A stretch of 64,000 nt of DNA. It comes from Oxytricha trifallax (taxonomy: Eukaryota; Ciliophora; Spirotrichea; Sporadotrichida; Oxytrichidae). The DNA is taken from positions 1 to 64,000 of the forward strand of contig ARYC01001380.1 of the NCBI GenBank assembly GCA_000711775.1, given 5' to 3'. The notes below the pieces were generated by a model. That model was not told where the DNA came from and did no database searches. It worked only from the letters and a program-made list of their open reading frames with translations. The translations under genes were made by a program, and so were the position numbers. This document shows, in pieces, positions 33,870-45,950 of this stretch. Positions within the stretch are counted from its first letter, which is position 1, and every line of letters begins with the position of its first letter.

Positions 33870-35524
33870 ATATATTGATACTTGATGCTTTGAGAGTGTC
33901 TGCCTATCAAGTACCCCTTAACTTCATCACCAAAGTCTTTCCCTCCTGAGCTTCTGCCTACATAGCTTTAATTACCGAAGAAAATGTCATTTGAAATTGC
34001 TTTCTGTCCTACTAATTGATTATATATCTTTTTCATTTCCTCACTCTTAACCTCATACTTCCATAATATGTCAATATAGCCTAAAATATTTCAAGTTTAA
34101 ATTATTCAAACGTCCTCGCTAGATATACTTCCTATTTTATTGCCTATTATTATAGTTATTATTTATCCCTTATTCGTTCTCAGGTTGAGTGTACTTGGTC
34201 TTAGAGCAGAAACTTAATTATTTGCCTAATTAAAAAGTTGCATTGTCATCTAATTTTTAATTAAAATAATAATTTTATTGTTCTTAATTTTAATTAGAGG
34301 TTAAAGTCATAACCTGTGACTTGAATAAATTAAATTTATAACAATTTGTTTTTGAAATTGTAGTTGCTTCATTTATTATTGTCATTTGAATCGAAAATAT
34401 CGAATTATTCATCTACTTCTTGGAGCTTGGCAACAATCTTTAATTAGCCATCAATATAACTAACTGAAAATTAGTGCCAGTGTTGGGTGCTCTTAGACTC
34501 ACTGATTAGTTAATTGCTGAAATGTTTTCCTAAGATTTACAGAAACTGGTTCGAAAGAGTTGAAAAATCATCATTATCAAAATTTAAGTCTAATTTCTTT
34601 GCGTTCAATGTCTTTACATCAGCTTATTATATAATTATAAATTATATTTGGTTTATTAAAATAAAATAGCATCATAAAATATATGAAACGAAAATTATGA
34701 TTTAGAACCAAGACTAATTCCACTGAATCCAGTAAAACTAGATTACTACTGTTTTAGTGAACTGCTATTTGATGATTTTTTGACTATAATTGAAGTGTTT
34801 TCCCTCTCTTCATTCTAATTTTAAGCCAAATTTTACTGCTACTGTTAGATTTTAGAAAAAATAGGGCTACTACTTCCTCCTTCTAATTATAGACTACCAT
34901 AACGTTACTAGTCTCATATAGATTATCACTGCCAAATTTGTTTTAAGTATTCATTCAAGTGATTGTTTTGTTAATGGCTCCTTCCTCCTACTTTTTTAAT
35001 GAAATTTCTGAGTTCTAGTGCTATAAATGCTGACCAAGAGCAATCTCTTCCTTTTTCAATACTTCTTGCTTATAATTTGCTAACTAATTGTCTTTGTGAT
35101 TGTGTTTTTCATCTGAACATGCCATTCTTTTTGAAGAATATTGAAGCATTTTGTTACCACCTAATTTTTATATACTTAACTTCCTTTGGCTTCCATCTGT
35201 CCATTTATTTTTAGACTTTTAAAGCAAGTGAATTTTAGATTAAATGATCCTGTCTAAATTCTTCGATTGAATTACTTACCTAACGAATGAAATGTGAACA
35301 CAGATGTTTTTGTGAACTGACGTGTATTGATAGCATAAGAAAATACCAATATTAGATGTTTCTCAGTTTTGATATTTGCTCTTACAATAAAAACACACTA
35401 AATTAAGCAATTTAAATTATTCTTTTCCTTTAACCCTCATTGATAGCAATAATATCATACAGTTATTAAACTTACTTTGTTCTTGAGACTTGTAGGAGTC
35501 TGTCTAAGATAAAATCGCGTTCAT
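33870..35524 (-). CDS. ArfGAP2/3-like gene with altered catalytic residues
   Basis: ArfGAP2/3 proteins stimulate GTP hydrolysis by Arf1 on COPI membranes. ATG at 35524 opens a short exon ending at GTAAGT (about 35430); exon 2 after TTTAG (about 35385) reads CFYC, 16 positions, CYQY, TSVHKNICVHISFVR. Next come KWTDGS..GGN and NASIFFKKNGMF (about 35200-35120), the GGN..FF block of this subfamily. Further on, LDLNFDNDDFSTLSNQFLQI (about 34580) and QKAISNDIFFGNQSY (about 33960) match the C-terminal AISSDMFFG signature of ArfGAP2/3. Three expected residues are changed: the fourth zinc Cys is Tyr, the arginine finger position reads Lys, and a conserved Trp position is TGA. This may be a decayed copy or a sequence-quality effect. 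Confidence 0.75.
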
Positions 35525-36744
35525 CATTATTTTGATAATTTGCGTTCAATAATATATTATTTAAATAAATTTTAATTTATTAAAAATCAAGCGAAAAAGA
35601 ATAGTAAGAAATTTTATTAACGCAAAAGCATTATATAGATAATAAAGAATTAAATTTAAATATTGCGAGTACATAATTATTTTTTACCATAATAATATTC
35701 AAATATATTTCAATAAAACCCACTTGATATTTTAGACAGATTTTAGAACAGAAATTTCAAACGATTTAATTTAAAATATACTTAATTTAATGGTATTGGA
35801 TATTGCTGATTTGTATGAGGGTGTAAAGAAATTTTCTGCTTACAATTAAATTAATGCTCTGAAAGGGCAAAAATTTGTTAAAATAAAAAAATTGATAAAT
35901 ATAAATATATATAAAAAAATATTGTTCAGAGAATATTTTTATTTATCCTTATAGCAATTATTCAATTATAGATTAATCATCAATATTTAAATATATCTTT
36001 AAATGAGACTAATAGTAAAAAATACCTTGTCATAACTATATAAGATAAACTAAAGAATGAAATGCTCATTTATTTTTGATTCAAGAACATTTTTATTAAT
36101 TGAGTGAGATACAATCCCTGATTAGTTTTTAATCATATGAAACCAGTTTCTTGAAGAGACCTCTTAAGATAATATAATTCTTATGATAAATAATAAATCT
36201 TAAGCTAATAGTTACTCAAATTGCTACTCATTAATTATACTAACTCATAAAACTTTCATGCCATTTTAACTGCTCAATCATATTAATAAATTATGTATTC
36301 TTAAATTAAAAAGTTAAGAGAAATTGGTTTGAACGAGGAGGACAGGGCGAACCGTTCTAAAGATAGAGGTAAATATTTTACATCATTAGTCCGAAAAGCG
36401 TCCCCTTAGCTGGATCGTAGGATCCGGAGGTATGTTTTAACAAAGAAGTACCAACATACTCACGAGTGGCCAATGTCATAGAGTATGTCTGTCTTGACAC
36501 CCTTAAGTCAGTACATTCTTTTAGTACCCGTTCACAACCAGCTTGGCACTAAAAAGCACCACACAAAGGAGCACTCACTCGCTATAGGTTTTCTTAATTT
36601 TCGAATTGATTACCTCAGAGTCAAGCTACCAAAATCTGCTAAAAAGTATATGACATCCAATTAGTACACAGCCCAGCTCCAAAACCCACCCCAAAGTCCA
36701 CTCTCTGTTCATGATGACATTTTTTTAACTTCAAGTTGGCATGA

Positions 36745-37416
36745 GGCTAACCGAACAAATCTGGTCATTAGTTAACACATCTCTAAGTATGGACTATACA
36801 CAACAATATATACAGAAGGAAGAAATTCAACACTGTCAAAATCCTCATAAAACATCAAACAATCCTCTCACAAATATCCCTAACATCGGACCAAGCAAAG
36901 AAAATGCTTAGAGAAGCCATCTTCCTATTTAATGGAAGAAAACAACTAAGATACAAATCCGAGGGAATCACTCCTAATCTCTAATACTTCACGACTACTA
37001 ATTCCCAATTCAATAAGAAGATTAATAATTATTAGAGAATCAATCCAAGATTGACAAAAGGTTACCAAAGATATGTTGGGAATCACCCCAAAAATATTAG
37101 GCTATTTAATGCTAAATATAAAATTAAATAATATTTTCAAAGTAGTAAGGAGTAAGCACCACTCAACCAATAGTCAAACAATATAACCAATACCTAAACT
37201 AAATATACTCTGGCATAAAGCCAGAGAAAATACTTTTAAAAACTCAGAAACCCCTATATTCCTAAACCCCATAGATTTACAAGTTAAATCTAGATATTAA
37301 CCAATACAATTAATCATACCTATTAAATAACATATAAAAGATTTGGGACTTTTGTATATTAAATAATAATAAAAATCAATTAAAGATGTTCTAGGAAGTG
37401 GGACTTCATGAACTGA
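36745..37416 (+). CDS. ORF of LINE-like element (224 codons), function unknown
   Basis: Open with Gln-decoded TAA/TAG from after TGA 36742 to TGA 37414-37416. First internal ATG at 36904. Residues include TILSQISLTSDQAKKMLREA, a Tyr/Asn/Gln-rich middle and a basic tail. It uses many TAA/TAG codons and no TGA, so it has been kept open or is young. No polymerase or endonuclease motif is recognised. It overlaps the next ORF by 31 bp in another frame, as tandem LINE ORFs often do. Confidence 0.5.
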
Positions 37417-37664
37417 AGATTAATGGAAAATGGTGCCCAATTTGTAACTCTATTCACTGCCTTGAGATTAATTACAGAACGCTGAGATCATTCGAATAAA
37501 CCATGGAAGAACTCTAATAATATGTAGAGTTCGGAGTCTATGATGGAGTCAGATCCATAGATAGAGAATAAGAAGAGAAGGAAATTGAGAAATATGTACT
37601 CAAATTCTACCAAGAAAGAGTATACCATAGACAGTTATGGTCTCACAAGAATTCATTATTTTGA
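37386..37664 (+). CDS. Small ORF of LINE-like element with CPIC..H pattern
   Basis: ATG 37386 to TGA 37662-37664, 92 residues. The N-terminal half has KWCPICNSIHCLEINY, a possible zinc-binding cluster (Cys-x2-Cys-x3-His-Cys). The rest is acidic to helical (EEKEIEKYVLKFYQERVYH). C-terminal Cys/His clusters are common in LINE ORF2 proteins, so this may be the tail of a truncated ORF2; that is inference. Confidence 0.5.
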
Positions 37665-37818
37665 GTGAATTTTTAAAGATTCAATTAAAAGAATCTAAAA
37701 TGAGACAACCACAGAGATTGAACAGATCAGATGATATAATTATTATTAAAAGGGCTAGACCCTTATATGCTTTAAAGCTTATTGATCGGGGGGTCCCCAG
37801 AGACCTCAATGTGATCAA

Positions 37819-37861
<43 letters not shown>

Positions 37862-37879
37862 TTATTAATAAATTATATA

Positions 37880-39013
37880 ACTTATTCATGGAGAATATAC
37901 TAAATTTATTAATTAATTGATATAAGTTGTCAAATCTATCAGAACTGTAGAAATCTCTTGCTTCCTTCTTTAGCTTCTCTATCTCAGTTTGCAGTACGCT
38001 GCATCTTGTCTGCCACCTGATCTCAATATCCTTGCGTTTTTGCATGTCAGCTTGTTAATTTTAACAGTTTACCTACAAGTTAACGTTGATTAAATTCATT
38101 TTGAATAATACCAAATTACAACTATTAAATTTATAAGAATTTTATCATAAAATGAGACTGTTTTGACTTCTTAGATCTTTCTTTAAAGCAATTGCACTCT
38201 TTATTTAAGAAACTAAATTTCTTGTTGCTTTCTTTTAATTTCAGATGTTAACTCATCCAGTTAAGATTATTGTTAAGCATTATAATGAAAATATCAGAAT
38301 AAATTATAAATCTCATTAATAAAAAAAAAGAGCTTATCATTCTAAGAAGTGATGTTTAAAACAAGATTGTGAATGCTGAATGTTTTGTGTGGCACTATTT
38401 GTTATTAAGATGTTTTTATTGTAAGGATCCTCATTGTTGTTTGAATTCTGATATATGCTAACCTACGATATCTGTTATTGAACTTTATAAAGCAATCATA
38501 TGTCAAGCATACCTCTTTAGAGTTTAGTTTACAATTTCTTGAGTAAAATTAAGACTTAAATGTCATTAAAGAAATAATAAACTTATGGTAGTGATGTGCT
38601 GGAAACTCCTAAGGATCCAATACTATTATTGGCATTTTTAGATGAGGAATCTTATGATCTCTCTTTATCATCAGATTTTTAATCTTAAGCAGCACTGCCA
38701 GAGATCCCTGTGTATATTGAAAACCTTGGGTTCCCTCTGATTTCTGTAATTAAATCTTAAAGTCTAATATGAATTCTGCTCCAGTTAATTATATGCTATC
38801 TTTGACCCCTCTACCGATATACATCGACAAATTCAATCTAACATCACTCTCTATTTCCTCCTTAGCTGAGTTTATGCATCTAATCAGGATATCTGCTGAC
38901 TTCTTCTGGTATCTACCATCCTTTTCCAGGTAGAAACTGCTCGTTCTTTGGAACACCTCTTCACTATCAAATATTAATTGCTGCATCTGTAGACCGTTGG
39001 ATTGTAGTTCCAA
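37880..39013 (-). CDS. Unidentified coiled-coil protein
   Basis: From about 39013 the minus strand reads MELQSNGLQMQQLIFDSEEV, DILIRCINSAKEEIESDVRL and SMYIGRGVKDSIQLTGAEFI. After AT-rich gaps (introns or eliminated sequences) come DELTSEIKRKQQEIQFLKQR, VQLLQRKIQEVKTVSFYDKI (about 38250-38130) and QKRKDIEIRWQTRCSVLQTE, IEKLKKEARDFYSSDRFDNL (38040-37930). Heptad-like charged helices dominate. Its 3' end runs into the ATT tail of the LINE-like element, so the true stop may have been displaced. Confidence 0.5.
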
Positions 39014-40056
39014 TTTTTACTTTTAATTCATCTTTCTAAGGGCCTTTTTAAATACTATGTAGTACTGAGAATTTAAACTAAATCATCTAATTGAGAAGTA
39101 TTATTAATAATTAAGATTTGACTTAAAATAAGAGAACTAGTATAGACATTTACTTTGAGTACGTTTGGCTAGAACGAAATCATTAATTACTCTGATTGTT
39201 TTCCCACTCTCTGGAGTTATTTAAATAATAAATCTTTATCTGCGCAATACTCTTATTCTATGTATATTAAAATAATTATCTTTTTTCTTTTAAAAATATC
39301 TCATAAATTAAGCTCCTACATTCTTAAGTATTTATTTAAAAATACAAATTATGGAAAATATTAAGTATTTTTTTAAAGTGCAGAAATTAAGAAATAAACT
39401 CTTTAGTAAATCATTTTCTTAGTTAATCATGATCATTTAATTCAATTATATAATAATTAAATAATGTTGCAAAAAATATTAATGATTATTTCAGTAATCA
39501 TATTATAAGCGTGTAAGAACTTTGCTTACTCAGCATCCGCTACCTTAATTTATTGTTTAATTACATTAAAAATTAATATATAAATTTATTCACATTTAAA
39601 TATCATTTAACTTATAATATTGCATAATAGCAACTCCACCAAAAGTAAAGTGCAGCATTAAAATGGCTAGGTTCTATTAAATGTATAATTTTCTGATTTA
39701 CTTTTTGAAAGTTACTCCCAATCGGTTTTATAAATAATTAATAAATTGAGTGAATTTTAGCACTTGGTTGTTTAATTATGATGTTTAAAGATCCCATCAT
39801 TTACAGTTGTTAGCGATATCCACTTCCCCAACTTTCATTGAAAATTTAAATTTTTTGTGGGAATAACTATTGCAAATATAATCATCATTATCATTAAAAA
39901 TTTAATCAAACTCATCAGTATTAATTAACTTAAGAACATTTACTAATAAGACTTTCTAAGGATAACTTCTATTTATAATTTACTATTTAGTTTGAATATT
40001 TTAAAGGAACAAATTATTATAAGTAAAGTAGTGCTTTCAAAAAGACGGCTCCACTG
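39014..40056. other. AT-rich spacer
   Basis: About 1 kb with no convincing coding frame or inverted repeat in either strand. Confidence 0.4.
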
Positions 40057-41145
40057 ATGGAAGATTTCTATAGTGCAGCTGAAGGCATGGGATTTAAGAG
40101 CATGGGAGAATTCGAGTATTAACGAGTGAATTCAGGTAGTAGGACTAGTAACGAAAGCAATATACACATCTAAAATTCAAGAAAAAAATATATCGAAGAG
40201 GATTTCTACAATAAGGGAATAGAAAGTGAGTAAAATTACCAAAATTGCAATCAAGCTAAGTATTAGCCAAAAAATTCTAGCTGATTGAATATGATTTATT
40301 TTTTAATGTATGCATCCAGATTATTGTTCTCAAATTTTCTAAATAATATATTTGATAAACAAGTCTTGAAGTTTATTCTTAGATTTTATCACAAAAAGAA
40401 GTCTTTAAGTTCATTCTTAGATTTTATCACAAAAAGAGACCTGAAATTGATAATGATTCCAATTAAAATTCTAAAATAAATAATTCGCAACAATATATTA
40501 AAGAACCTCAAAACAAAGCGTCAAAACTAATCCTGTACAATAATTTGAGACATTAACTTTGCATAGACCTTTAAAGTATAGAAAGCAGAGGCTTGCTAGA
40601 AAATAGTAATAACCATAATTTTCTAAATATCTTAGATGATAACTTTTACACTTTTAGTCGACGACATAAATTAGAGTTACTGAGAAACTTCTAGTGCCGA
40701 AGATTCCTTAGATCCATAGAGTTTATAGCATAAATTGAAACAAAATATACTTTATTCATTGACTTTATTAGAAATGCTATTCAATTAGAGTTTGATAATT
40801 GAAGAGCAGAAGTTTCTTAAGATGCTATAGCGAGAGTATCAAAGAAAAATCACTAAAATGGTAACTTTAAAAGTTTAAAAGTAAAAGATTTTCTATAGTA
40901 TCGAGTGCAGTAGAGTTTCAATTCAGGAAGCTAAAATTGATTAAGAATCTGTTTTATCTCTCTATGAATAGGAATACTTGTCAGATGACTTGATACATGG
41001 AGACCTAGACAGCATTACAGAAAGTTATAATTAAAATGATAAGTTGATAAAAGAGTAAAATAAAAAGGCTTCACCTAACTTGAGTCTCCACAAAGGGAAT
41101 AAGAATTTTTAAATATCAACTCAAACGATGAACATTAATAAATGA
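40057..41145 (+). CDS. Unidentified low-complexity protein
   Basis: ATG 40057 starts MEDFYSAAEGMGFKSMGEFE and runs to TGA near 40281. After an AT-rich stretch containing a tandem duplication, Gln-decoded coding resumes (RPEIDNDSNQNSKINNSQQY; AEDSLDPQSLQHKLKQNILY; KFLKMLQREYQRKITKMVTL; EQEYLSDDLIHGDLDSITES) and ends at TGA 41143-41145. It is Ser/Asn/Gln-rich with one basic helix. No family is recognised. The ORF in 40285-40479 is only a fragment in another frame. Confidence 0.5.
40370..40440 (+). repeat. Tandem duplication of about 38 bp
   Basis: AGTT(T/C)ATTCTTAGATTTTATCACAAAAAGA occurs twice in direct order, separated by a few bases. It lies within the low-complexity gene. Confidence 0.75.
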
Positions 41146-41194
41146 ATCTGCTTGGTTTCTTTGGTTAATCTTTATTCCTACTAGGGCTGGAGCT

Positions 41195-41740
41195 ATGGCA
41201 GCAGCCAACGCAGCTTAAAATAAAAATTAGATTATTCGTTAAAATTCGAGTGATGTATTGAGAAAGAATTTATCACTTTTAATCACAGAGGTTCTCCCAG
41301 ATAATGAATCTAATCATTAACAATTAGTTTATTACTAAGAAGATATACATTAACAATTTAACACTGATGCTTTTTTAGGGTAGTGAACCTCTACAGTAAA
41401 GTTAATAGTTTTAATAGACTCAATTGCAAAAAAGATTTTTGATTAACAAATGAATATTTTAATTACTACGTATATTAATAATTACTAGAACCAGACTCTG
41501 CTAAATAATAAATCATATTTTAACAGTAAATTAATGAATAATAATTACTCTTAAAATGAAAACTTACAGTCCTATTAAATTGTGTAGTCAAACTTCTGGT
41601 TCCCTTAAAACTAAAACTACTTTTATTAGAAAATATTGATTGACTAGATTTTTCAGAACTAAAATCCATCAGTATATGATGCAGAATAACTGTAGGGGAT
41701 TAAAATAATTCTAAAAACTCACTATAATTATTTATATTGA
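41195..41740 (+). CDS. Unidentified Asn/Gln-rich protein
   Basis: ATG 41195 reads MAAANAAQNKNQIIRQNSSD and SLLITEVLPDNESNHQQLVY to a TGA near 41385. The same frame then stays open (VLIDSIAKKIFDQQMNILIT and an Asn/Tyr/Gln-rich tail) to TGA 41738-41740. One internal TGA in an otherwise open 180-codon frame suggests a mutation or an error. No family is recognised. Confidence 0.45.
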
Positions 41741-43568
41741 TAAGTAGATTAAACTATATCCTATATAAAATTTTATAATTAATTACTAAAAAATATGTAG
41801 TTATATTTTTCCTCTTTTCCTCTTTTATACACCATAGAAGTTTCAGAACAAAGTCAATTAATAAGGCAAAAGCTGGATGAAATTGACTTAATATTATACC
41901 TAGGAAAATTATATTTTATTGACGATAAATCAAAGTTTTGCAATAGTAAGAGAACACTCAGTTTAATCACTATCTTTGTATTATTAGATTATATTAAAAA
42001 TTTATAACAATATTATTCAGCTTAAACCAGGGTTAAATCTATCGATATTAATAATCATTTTGATAGAATTTATGAATTATCCATATTTTATGTATGTTTT
42101 ATCCCAAATATATTTGGGATAAATAATCAAATTTCCATTAAAATAGTTGATTCCTCAGCCAGACATTAGTCTAAGAATACAGGAATACATAAAAAAAGAG
42201 GAGAGAAGTAGAATTAAAGAGAGATAAAATTATAATTTGTGATATAAAGGATGATGATATACAAGATAGCATGGTAATTAAAATAAGTGATTGTAATTAA
42301 ATTATTTTAAGCTCATTCAATGTGTGTGTTTTTTTTTTAAATTTCTATTTATTTATTTACTCATAAAAATATTATTGCATCTGAATTATGAGAAGAATTT
42401 TTAATAAAATATTTTTTTCTCAGAATAAGATCTTTAAAATTGGTTAGTAAAATTTGATATGGAGTATGATTTTTTAAAAAGTTTAATTATATTAATATTT
42501 ATTTTAATCTTAATTTTTTCATGGTCTAATCTATAAAGGGTTAGTAATTGATTGGTAAATTGATTTTACTATAAAGAAATTATAGTTTTTAAATAGGATT
42601 ACAGAAATATGAGGATTTTCTTTAGGTTATCTTTTAGGTAAATATAGAAAGTATGTAATTTTCAAATAATTCCTTCATTATAAGTCATAATTATATCAAT
42701 TTTATATCTTAATTACCTTTAAAAAGAACTCCTTATTATCTAATATGTTAATCCCTTAAGCTTGGAAAAGTTATATTACTTTATTTTACTTGTGGTATTT
42801 TCTTAGACTTTGTGTGTCGTTTCGAATATCTCTTTTCAATATATAGATTCATATACTTTAATTTAAGGATAACCCTAGAATGCTCCTAGTTTGTAGTTAT
42901 GAAATAAAAATGAAGCTCATAATAATTAAAAAATGGCTTAAACTAAGGAAAGTGCTTAAAATTTATCATATTTCAGGAGATTTAACAGTCCCAATATATA
43001 TAATGAAAATTGAAAAGCTAAATAAAAAACAAGTTTGATTAGAGGTTATCTGATATCTCTACTGAAACTATGGGACCTTATAATCTACAACAGTTGTAGT
43101 ATCAGCTATGTTTCATGCAATAATGGGTAAAGCAATACTTTGAATTTGTATATTCATGAAATCTTAATCACTGTGCCAGGTTATTTCACTAAGTGAAATA
43201 ACTACTAAAATTTTAGAATTGCTTAAGAAATTCCTAATTATTAATTATTAATTCAAAAATTATAGTAAAAAATAAAAATTATGTTTCTTTAATGACAATA
43301 GAAGAATTGCAAATAGGAGAAGAATTTGCTAATTTAATAAAATAATTTAAAAATATTATTCATAAAATTTTTGAACTTAATGAGTTTTTATTGGATTAGT
43401 TAAAAAGAAATTTTGATTAGAGTTTAAGTTCTCAAACATTTTTTTTATTTTCTAGTAAAATATAAATCATTAACATTTGAAAATATACAACAAAATATAG
43501 ATTTCAATTATGAAATTTGATAAATTAAACTCAGTTACTTTAAAACCAAAGTTAAATTGATCAGTTAC
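41741..43568. other. AT-rich region without recognised genes
   Basis: About 1.8 kb, strongly AT-rich. No coding frame I would support and no long inverted repeats. It includes a short palindromic TATCCCAAATATATTTGGGATAA near 42100. Confidence 0.4.
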
Positions 43569-44264
43569 TCATAAACTAGCGCTAGAACACTTGTATTTTT
43601 CATCTTCAAATTCTTATTATGTTTAAGATTATTTATTGATCTTTTATTTCTTTTACTATTATTTTTCAAATTAATAAAATCGCCAGTCATCAATACAAGT
43701 GTGAGATCCATCACAATTAGGACTTGTTTCGAATTTCTTTCTTTTACAACCACACCATTCATATATGATATACGATTTCTCAATCTACTTTCAGCGGTTT
43801 GTAAGTTTAACAAGTTTCAGGGTCTTAGTAGTCCACAAGAGCTATGTGAGGATCATCACATAAGTGATGAGATTTAGAATGTCCGCAGTTGCAGTAAAGA
43901 TATGATTTATAATAGATAATTCAAATTTCAATTAAGAAATAATTAGACTTTATGACTTTATTAATTTATACACATATAATAAATTTTGGTAATTTCCTTG
44001 AATCCAGCTTTACAATAAAATGACAAGCTCTTTCATCCTAGATATGTGGATTTTAATTAAATCCCTTATTTTTTCCACATTTTCAATATAATGTCCTTCA
44101 TGGAGCATTTACTGTTGAGTTAAAGATTCATTTTCCAAATTATCAAGCTTTTTCAATTCAGGTAACTCTTTTTAAAAAGCTTAGTATCCATCAATAACTT
44201 AATCATTGTCTTTTGTTTAATAAATCAACTAATCAGGATCTTATTAGTTGTTTAATGATGCCAT
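43569..44264 (-). CDS. CDGSH iron-sulfur domain protein, two domains
   Basis: CDGSH proteins bind a redox-active 2Fe-2S cluster with three Cys and one His and act in mitochondria or the ER. ATG 44264 opens MASLNNQQDPDQLIYQTKDN and a helical N-terminus (KELPELKKLDNLENESLTQQ). After an intron or break come YLYCNCGHSKSHHLCDDPH (about 43890-43840), then CGCKRKKFETSPNCDGSHTC (about 43745-43680), then a Gln/Lys tail and TGA 43569-43571. The second motif has the canonical CDGSH; the first keeps Cys-x-Cys, the third Cys and the His but reads CDDPH. Two-domain members are known. The second motif is two residues longer between the Cys pair and the third Cys than the usual spacing. The ORF at 43565-43813 in another frame is a shadow. 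Confidence 0.8.
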
Positions 44265-44839
44265 ATCTATAGATATTTTAATAAGATTTTTTTAAAAGAT
44301 AAAATAATTATAATTAATTGAATTAAAATCGTTTTAAAAAAATACAGCACAGACTGTTAACCCTAATTCTAATTCTATCAGTATTAATAAAAAATTACGA
44401 CCTAAAGTTTTTGTCCCACTTTAACCTGCAATGAGGATTTAGGCACTCGAATATGCTAATAACACTCTGGTACAATTCCTGTTACCTTTATTAAAACAAA
44501 CTCCTGTCCCTAGAAAAAATAATTTTGCGACATAAATGATGATAAAAATATGGTTTGGGATTAACACTGTAAGTTAGTACTGGACTATTCAGCAAAAATA
44601 TCAGAATTTGAGTTACTCAATGATATCACAAAAACACTATGGCTATGGTAAATCTATACTAAGTGTTTATAAAAATCTTATTGCAGGTAGGAGATGTTTA
44701 TTGACTATTAATGCAATAGTATAAATTTTGATAATAGCATTTTGCAAGGATAAATCTCAAGGTTAATTATTATTATTTTAAAATTCTCTTTGTTCTATAA
44801 TTATTACAATAAATTTGATATCTTAAATTGTGGTAAACA

Positions 44840-45950
44840 CGAGGAATGTGATATTTAAAATGTATACAGAAGAGTCATTAGCTGGCATTTTGAAACAATG
44901 TAGCTTATATTATGTTACATGGGATATAGACTCAGACTTCGATTGTTATCCTTTAATCTTTTGAAACTATGAAAGTGCTAGCTAGAATAGCGTGTGTTAA
45001 GAGTGTTAAAATTTAGCTAAAATAGTGGGGTTTCATTTGGATAGTAAGACTACTTAGTGGCTTCCACTACAGATGAACTTGCTCATTTAAATGGACAATA
45101 TTATTTCATTATTTAATAATAGTTATTTTAGTTTGAGAAAATACAGTTAATGTATAATATAATAAATTGTGCTGGGCTTATTAAAGCAGTAACACAGCCT
45201 TTTTCTTTACTCATAAATTTATCAAGGCAAAAGATTCGATAATTAGCTCACTTCCCCTTACTCTTGCTTCTCTAGTTATAAGATCAATAATCTTGATCTA
45301 TTTGATAATGTCAACGCTTGCAGATATTACTTCACTGATTAATCATATTTATTTATTGAATTACTTATGTCTTCAGGTGTGTTAAAGTTACGATTATATA
45401 TGAAGATGAATGCTCTTGCTCCATGTTAGATGTCAGCAGTGGTTACTGCAGATGGTCTGGAATGAATTGAACCACCTAATACATAACATCTATGACTTAA
45501 AAATGGACCACTTCATGTTGTTACACACTTGGCCGAAACAATTTCTAAGCCGATGCAAAGTGTGGAATAGGGAATACTTGGCTTAGTTCACAGTCTAATT
45601 TATAGTTGAAAAGCTTGAATAAAAAACTCGAATAATGCTTTTGTTAAAATAGTTGACATATACATGAACTTTAATCATTGGCTACTCTATTAAAACAAAC
45701 AGGGGTATGCTTGCTGGAGCAGCGTCTATCCAAACTCACTAGAAGGGATTGTTAATTTCACATAAATCCACTATAAAAAAGTATGTTTTGTTGCAATTGT
45801 TAATTATTTTTTATAAATTATAACCAGACCAATTGCAATTGGAAGATTGGAAGCCTCATTACATCTGATTCTATAAACAAATTTAGACAATAAGTAGTAT
45901 GATAATGGTTTTATTAATTTATAGTTTAATTAGATATAGAAAGTCATCTA
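44840..45950 (+). CDS. Cys-rich coding segments, unidentified
   Basis: Plus-strand Gln-decoded stretches are rich in Cys: GILKQCSLYYVTWDIDSDF, DCYPLIF and SVCQECQNLAKIVGFHLDSK (44880-45060), YSCFSSYKINNLDLFDNVNA (45260-45320), then YEDECSCSMLDVSSGYCRWS, WTTSCCYTLGRNNF and DAKCGIGNTWLSSQSNLQLK, EQCFCQNS (45400-45655). Regular Cys and hydrophilic spacing suggests a secreted or surface protein. There are in-frame TGA codons (near 44960 and 45466) and probable introns. No family is assigned. Confidence 0.4.

Larger units (their letters stand above)
36330..37872 (+). mobile_element. LINE-like element with (ATT)n tail, plus strand
   Basis: The 3' end (AAAAGGGCTAGACCC.., GATCGGGGGGTCCCCAGAGA, CCTCAATGTGATCA) matches the minus-strand element at 23605 and is followed by about 55 bp of ATT repeats (37817-37872). 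The sense strand is A-rich. The 5' limit near 36330 is set by a sudden rise in GC and loss of A+T background, not by a repeat. Two ORFs are annotated separately. An upstream frame (36520-36760) reads GFLNFRIDYLRVKLPKSAKK, loosely like the strand after the catalytic loop of reverse transcriptases, too weak to claim. It abuts the 3' end of the coiled-coil gene at 37880. Confidence 0.65.

Noticed and set aside
36360-36480. GC-rich, structured-looking stretch (possible rRNA or riboswitch)
   Set aside because: No rRNA signature or stable conserved RNA fold recognised. It is the 5' part of the LINE-like element.
37637-38045. Leu-rich and Ile-rich ORF ends across the ATT repeats
   Set aside because: They are translations of the (ATT)n tail of the LINE-like element and not a membrane protein.
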